Origin: Lachnospiraceae bacterium
GTDB taxonomy: Bacteria > Bacillota > Clostridia > Lachnospirales > Lachnospiraceae
Length of the DNA: 7,705 bases
Direction of reading: 5' to 3'
Assembly: GCA_017475845.1 (NCBI GenBank)
Contig: JAFVEU010000038.1
Span: 1-7,705, forward strand
Shown here: positions 5,417 to 7,705 of the stretch, in pieces
How positions within the stretch are numbered: the stretch's first letter is position 1
Layout of the letters: the number at the start of each line of letters is the position of its first letter
Translations under genes and position numbers: made by a program
Notes under the pieces: generated by a model
Seen by the model: only the letters and a program-made list of their open reading frames with translations
Databases searched by the model: none
What the model was told of the DNA's origin: nothing

Positions 5417-6223
5417 GTGAGAATAGTAAATCTTGAGAATAAGGACAGGAAGGTGGTGGCGGAAGCCGGAAGGTTCAAGGTGCTGGAATACTTAAGGGAC
5501 GTCAGTGTTTCCCCTGATACGGCATCCACGGAGTACTTCATGTCCGAGATGGGAGTCCGGAGAAGGCAGCTTATCGTTGAGCTGGACGGCTCCAACAGAG
5601 TGGTGACCCAGGCCGGTGCCATGCAGTGGTTTGCGGGTGATGTGCGGGCTGCTACCGGTATAAAGGGAGTGGGGAATCTCGTAGGAAACCTTGTAAAGGG
5701 CGCAGTCACCAATGAATCCGCCGTGAAGCCCGAATATGAAGGAAAAGGCTATCTTGCCCTGGAGCCTACCTATAAATTCATCATACTGGTGAACATTGGG
5801 GAGTGGGGCGGAGGAATGACCATCGAAGACGGCATGTTCCTTGCCTCGGACGATACCGTTAAGAATAAGGTGGTGGGCCGGAGCAATCTGTCTTCCGCTC
5901 TTCTGGGAAAGGAAGGGCTTTTCAACCTGTCATTATACGGCAGCGGCATAGCTGCACTGGAGAGCAATGTTCCGGGAGATGAGCTTATCGAGATAGAGCT
6001 TAATGACGAGGAACTGAAGATCGACGGGGATATGGCCGTATGCTGGACCACGGGACTTAAATTTACCGTGGAGAGGACCACAAAGACCCTTATCGGCTCG
6101 GCGATGTCGGGAGAAGGGCTTGTGAATGTTTACAGGGGAACCGGAAGGGTGCTGATGAGCCCTGTGGCTTTGACTGGCAGTCTTTATGACGCAACAAATT
6201 CCCTAAAGGCAAAACCGGGCTGA
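5417..6223 (+). CDS. AIM24 family protein
   Basis: This 268-residue protein is assigned to the AIM24 (TIGR00266/DUF124-like) family from its overall layout and its C-terminal motif GEGLVNVYRGTGRVLMSP (residues 232-249), close to the family's glycine-rich 'GEG...G.G.V..P' signature. Other matching parts are the central glycine-rich turn near 81-98, EGKGYLALEP (108-117), and the late GLKFTVERTTK strand. The fold is a beta-rich barrel; no signal peptide or membrane segment is seen, so it is probably cytoplasmic or peripheral. Bacterial members have no settled function; the yeast relative affects mitochondrial inner-membrane organisation. GTG 5417 is the start because GGGAGGA (5403-5409) lies at the right distance and no in-frame ATG occurs near the N-terminus. 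The ExbB-like gene follows after 53 bases, suggesting a shared envelope role by context only. Confidence 0.85.
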   Translation: MRIVNLENKDRKVVAEAGRFKVLEYLRDVSVSPDTASTEYFMSEMGVRRRQLIVELDGSNRVVTQAGAMQWFAGDVRAATGIKGVGNLVGNLVKGAVTNESAVKPEYEGKGYLALEPTYKFIILVNIGEWGGGMTIEDGMFLASDDTVKNKVVGRSNLSSALLGKEGLFNLSLYGSGIAALESNVPGDELIEIELNDEELKIDGDMAVCWTTGLKFTVERTTKTLIGSAMSGEGLVNVYRGTGRVLMSPVALTGSLYDATNSLKAKPG

Positions 6224-6276
6224 CCGCAGTAAAGTCCCGGCGGGTTACAAAGCAAGGAAAGTAAGGAGAGATAAGG

Positions 6277-6816
6277 ATGCTCAGCATAATATCCAGTCTG
6301 ATAACACCGGTGATAATAGTGCTCACCGTGCTAATGCTCTTTGTGATACTTAAGAATTACACTTCCCTCAAGGATCATTACCACACCATTTCCCACGCCC
6401 TTAACGGAGTGGAGGTAAAAAAGGAGGTGGATCCCTTCGGGAACGTGACGGAGTACGGACGGAGGACTGCCGCCGATATAGACACAATTCACTCATACGA
6501 GAATAAATACAACGAGAGCAGATCCGCCTTTGAGACCATATCCCAGCTTATCCCCATCTTTCCCCTGATGGGCATACTGGGGACGGTAGCCGGTATCATG
6601 GGACAGACTACGGCTAAGGACAGCTATGCCATAGTGGGTTCCCTTAACATAGCTCTTTATTCCACCTTCTGGGGGCTCATTGCTTCCATAGGCTTAAAGC
6701 TCCTTATCACCCTTCTGAACGGAAGGATAATAAACGCCGTGGACAATATGCTGGAATCCTATGATACCACCATAAGGACCAGAGGGATTTTAAACAGGAT
6801 AAAGGAAGAACAGTGA
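6277..6816 (+). CDS. MotA/TolQ/ExbB-like proton channel family protein
   Basis: This 179-residue membrane protein has three predicted segments: residues 4-26, 89-109 and 121-147. The pair FPLMGILGTVAGIMGQTT (95-112) and SLNIALYSTFWGLIASIG (122-139) matches the two channel-lining helices of the MotA/TolQ/ExbB family, which form a pentamer around two copies of an ExbD/TolR/MotB partner and convert ion flow into mechanical work. A cytoplasmic loop of about 60 charged residues joins TM1 to TM2, shorter than in MotA. The start is supported by AAGGAGAG (6263-6270). The stop is one base before the ATG of the ExbD-like gene, as is usual for such pairs, so translational coupling is likely. It should not be named exbB or tolQ, because no TonB, Pal or outer-membrane genes are visible and the host is probably monoderm. 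Confidence 0.88.
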   Translation: MLSIISSLITPVIIVLTVLMLFVILKNYTSLKDHYHTISHALNGVEVKKEVDPFGNVTEYGRRTAADIDTIHSYENKYNESRSAFETISQLIPIFPLMGILGTVAGIMGQTTAKDSYAIVGSLNIALYSTFWGLIASIGLKLLITLLNGRIINAVDNMLESYDTTIRTRGILNRIKEEQ

Positions 6817-6817
6817 C

Positions 6818-7369
6818 ATGAGGAGATCCGGTAGAAGGCGGAATGACATACTGATAGATCTGACATCCCTGTTAGATGTGATCTTTATCCTTCTGATGGT
6901 CGTTCTTGCGCGTCAGCAGATCTCCGGCATGGATATGGATGAACAGACGGCAAGGCTTAAGGCGGAACAGGCAGCGCTGCAGGCGGAGAAGGCGGAGACC
7001 ATGGATGAGTACAGGCTCTATTCCGCCCAGAACGATCTGACGGAAAAGATGGTGATCATTTCCGTTACCGCCACCTTCGATCCCGAAAACCCCAGGGAAC
7101 GGAGCCTTAAGATCTTAAGGAACGGGGATGATAAGCCCGAGGTATTCCCTCTTTCAGGGGGAAACACGAAGGAAGCCTATGGGAAATTTGAGGAAAGGCT
7201 TGCTTCCTGCGTTAAGGAGGCCGGCGGACTTCCGGTGGTATTATCCCTGGCGGATGACGGCAGTGAGATCCTCTACAGGGATGCTCAGAGGATACAGGAG
7301 ATCTTTAATTCCCTAAGCAGCCTGTCGGATGATGTTTATATAAGGGCCATGGATACGGAGGACAAATAA
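6818..7369 (+). CDS. ExbD/TolR-like stator partner protein
   Basis: This 183-residue single-pass protein has a very basic N-terminus (MRRSGRRR) and then one membrane helix, DLTSLLDVIFILLMVVL (14-30). Asp20 in LLDVIF occupies the place of the essential proton-carrying aspartate of ExbD/TolR/MotB. Residues about 39-65 are rich in Ala, Glu, Gln and Lys and probably form a short coiled coil. The outer domain ends with LPVVLSLADDGSEILYRDAQRIQEIFNSL, the beta-strand then helix arrangement of the ExbD periplasmic domain. No OmpA-type peptidoglycan-binding motif is seen. ATG 6818 begins one base after the upstream stop, with AAAGGAAGA (6801-6809) inside that gene. At 183 residues it is longer than the usual 130-150 of ExbD, the extra length being the coiled coil and an insert around 84-120. 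The extracellular target is unknown. Confidence 0.82.
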   Translation: MRRSGRRRNDILIDLTSLLDVIFILLMVVLARQQISGMDMDEQTARLKAEQAALQAEKAETMDEYRLYSAQNDLTEKMVIISVTATFDPENPRERSLKILRNGDDKPEVFPLSGGNTKEAYGKFEERLASCVKEAGGLPVVLSLADDGSEILYRDAQRIQEIFNSLSSLSDDVYIRAMDTEDK

Positions 7370-7374
7370 GGCGG

Positions 7375-7705
7375 ATGGTAATTCTGATCATTGCCGGGAT
7401 CCTTCTTATGGCAGCGGCTATCATAGCATTCAGGAAATTTCCCGGTATCAGGCTTAAAGTCATATGGCTCACTCTCCTTGCAGGTGCCCTCTTACTTATC
7501 ACAGGGATACTGCTTCTTTTGTTTATTCCCGGAAAGGGACTTCTATCATCTGGGAGGGAGAATGTCATAAGCAATGATGATGTTTCCGGAGTAAGGGATG
7601 ACAGCGGGGATATCCCCTCTTCCCCGGGAACCGTTATCATAAGCGGGAGCGAGATAAGCATAAACGGTGAAGTGATGCCGGATATCACAGCTTTTGATAA
7701 CTATA
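7375..7705 (+). CDS. Two-TM membrane protein with extracytoplasmic domain (5' part), unrecognised
   Basis: Only the first 110 codons are in the window and the frame is still open at the edge. The ATG at 7375 lies five bases after the stop of the ExbD-like gene, with a weak AAGG just upstream; a later in-frame ATG (7408) would cut into the first helix. Two strongly hydrophobic segments are visible, residues 2-19 and 28-51, joined by a basic loop (FRKFPGIRLK), so both ends of the hairpin probably face the same side. A polar, Ser/Asp/Gly-rich linker (about 57-86) follows, then VIISGSEISINGEVMPDI, a beta-hairpin-like pattern faintly recalling ExbD/TolR outer domains. The gene is very probably the fifth member of the operon. 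I do not recognise the family. Confidence 0.75.
   Translation, partial: MVILIIAGILLMAAAIIAFRKFPGIRLKVIWLTLLAGALLLITGILLLLFIPGKGLLSSGRENVISNDDVSGVRDDSGDIPSSPGTVIISGSEISINGEVMPDITAFDNY

Noticed and set aside
6229..6248. Hairpin GTAA-CCC / GGG-TTAC between the AIM24 and ExbB-like genes
   Set aside because: It has a 3-base bulge, a very short stem and no T tract, so it is not a terminator; it may be chance.
6277..7369. Zorya anti-phage system (ZorA/ZorB)
   Set aside because: The MotA-like protein lacks the long cytoplasmic tail of ZorA, the partner has an ExbD-like rather than OmpA-like outer domain, and no ZorC/ZorD-type gene is visible. Genes beyond the edge could change this.

Overview
The window looks like a chromosomal segment of an anaerobic, low-to-mid-GC Firmicute, most likely a Clostridia/Lachnospiraceae-type gut or rumen bacterium. 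The evidence is an Ech-type energy-converting [NiFe]-hydrogenase next to hypC and hypD, strong AGGAG-type ribosome binding sites, two GTG starts, consensus sigma-A-like promoters and a secreted protein with a Listeria/Bacteroides-type repeat. This assignment is inference from gene content; no rRNA or tRNA is present to confirm it. All genes are on the + strand.

Region 1 (1-3526) is the 3' end of a hydrogenase cluster: the end of echD, complete echE, a 364-base gap holding a tandem array of 74-bp repeats, echF, hypC and hypD. The Ech complex would couple ferredoxin oxidation to proton reduction and ion pumping. HypC and HypD build the Fe(CN)2CO part of the NiFe site in EchE. The most striking defect is an in-frame TAG in echF, placed inside the second [4Fe-4S] CxxC motif where CAG (Gln) would be expected. 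The reading frame is otherwise intact on both sides.

Region 2 (3527-4564) is a single transcription unit: a consensus promoter, a short leader with a hairpin, a secreted protein of unknown function (signal peptide, one InlB-B/Flg_new-like repeat, four exact 20-residue Ala/Gln/Pro repeats and a Trp-containing C-terminus), and a strong UUCG-tetraloop terminator. A perfect TATAAT lies directly against the terminator and may start the next operon.

Region 3 (4605-7705, running off the window) is a tightly spaced operon: a double-receiver protein with a degenerate first receiver, an AIM24-family protein, a MotA/TolQ/ExbB-like channel protein, an ExbD/TolR-like partner and the start of a two-TM membrane protein. 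An ion-driven ExbB/ExbD-type motor in a bacterium that probably has no outer membrane, joined to AIM24 and an output-less response regulator, is the best candidate here for a poorly described system. Its function cannot be read from the sequence.
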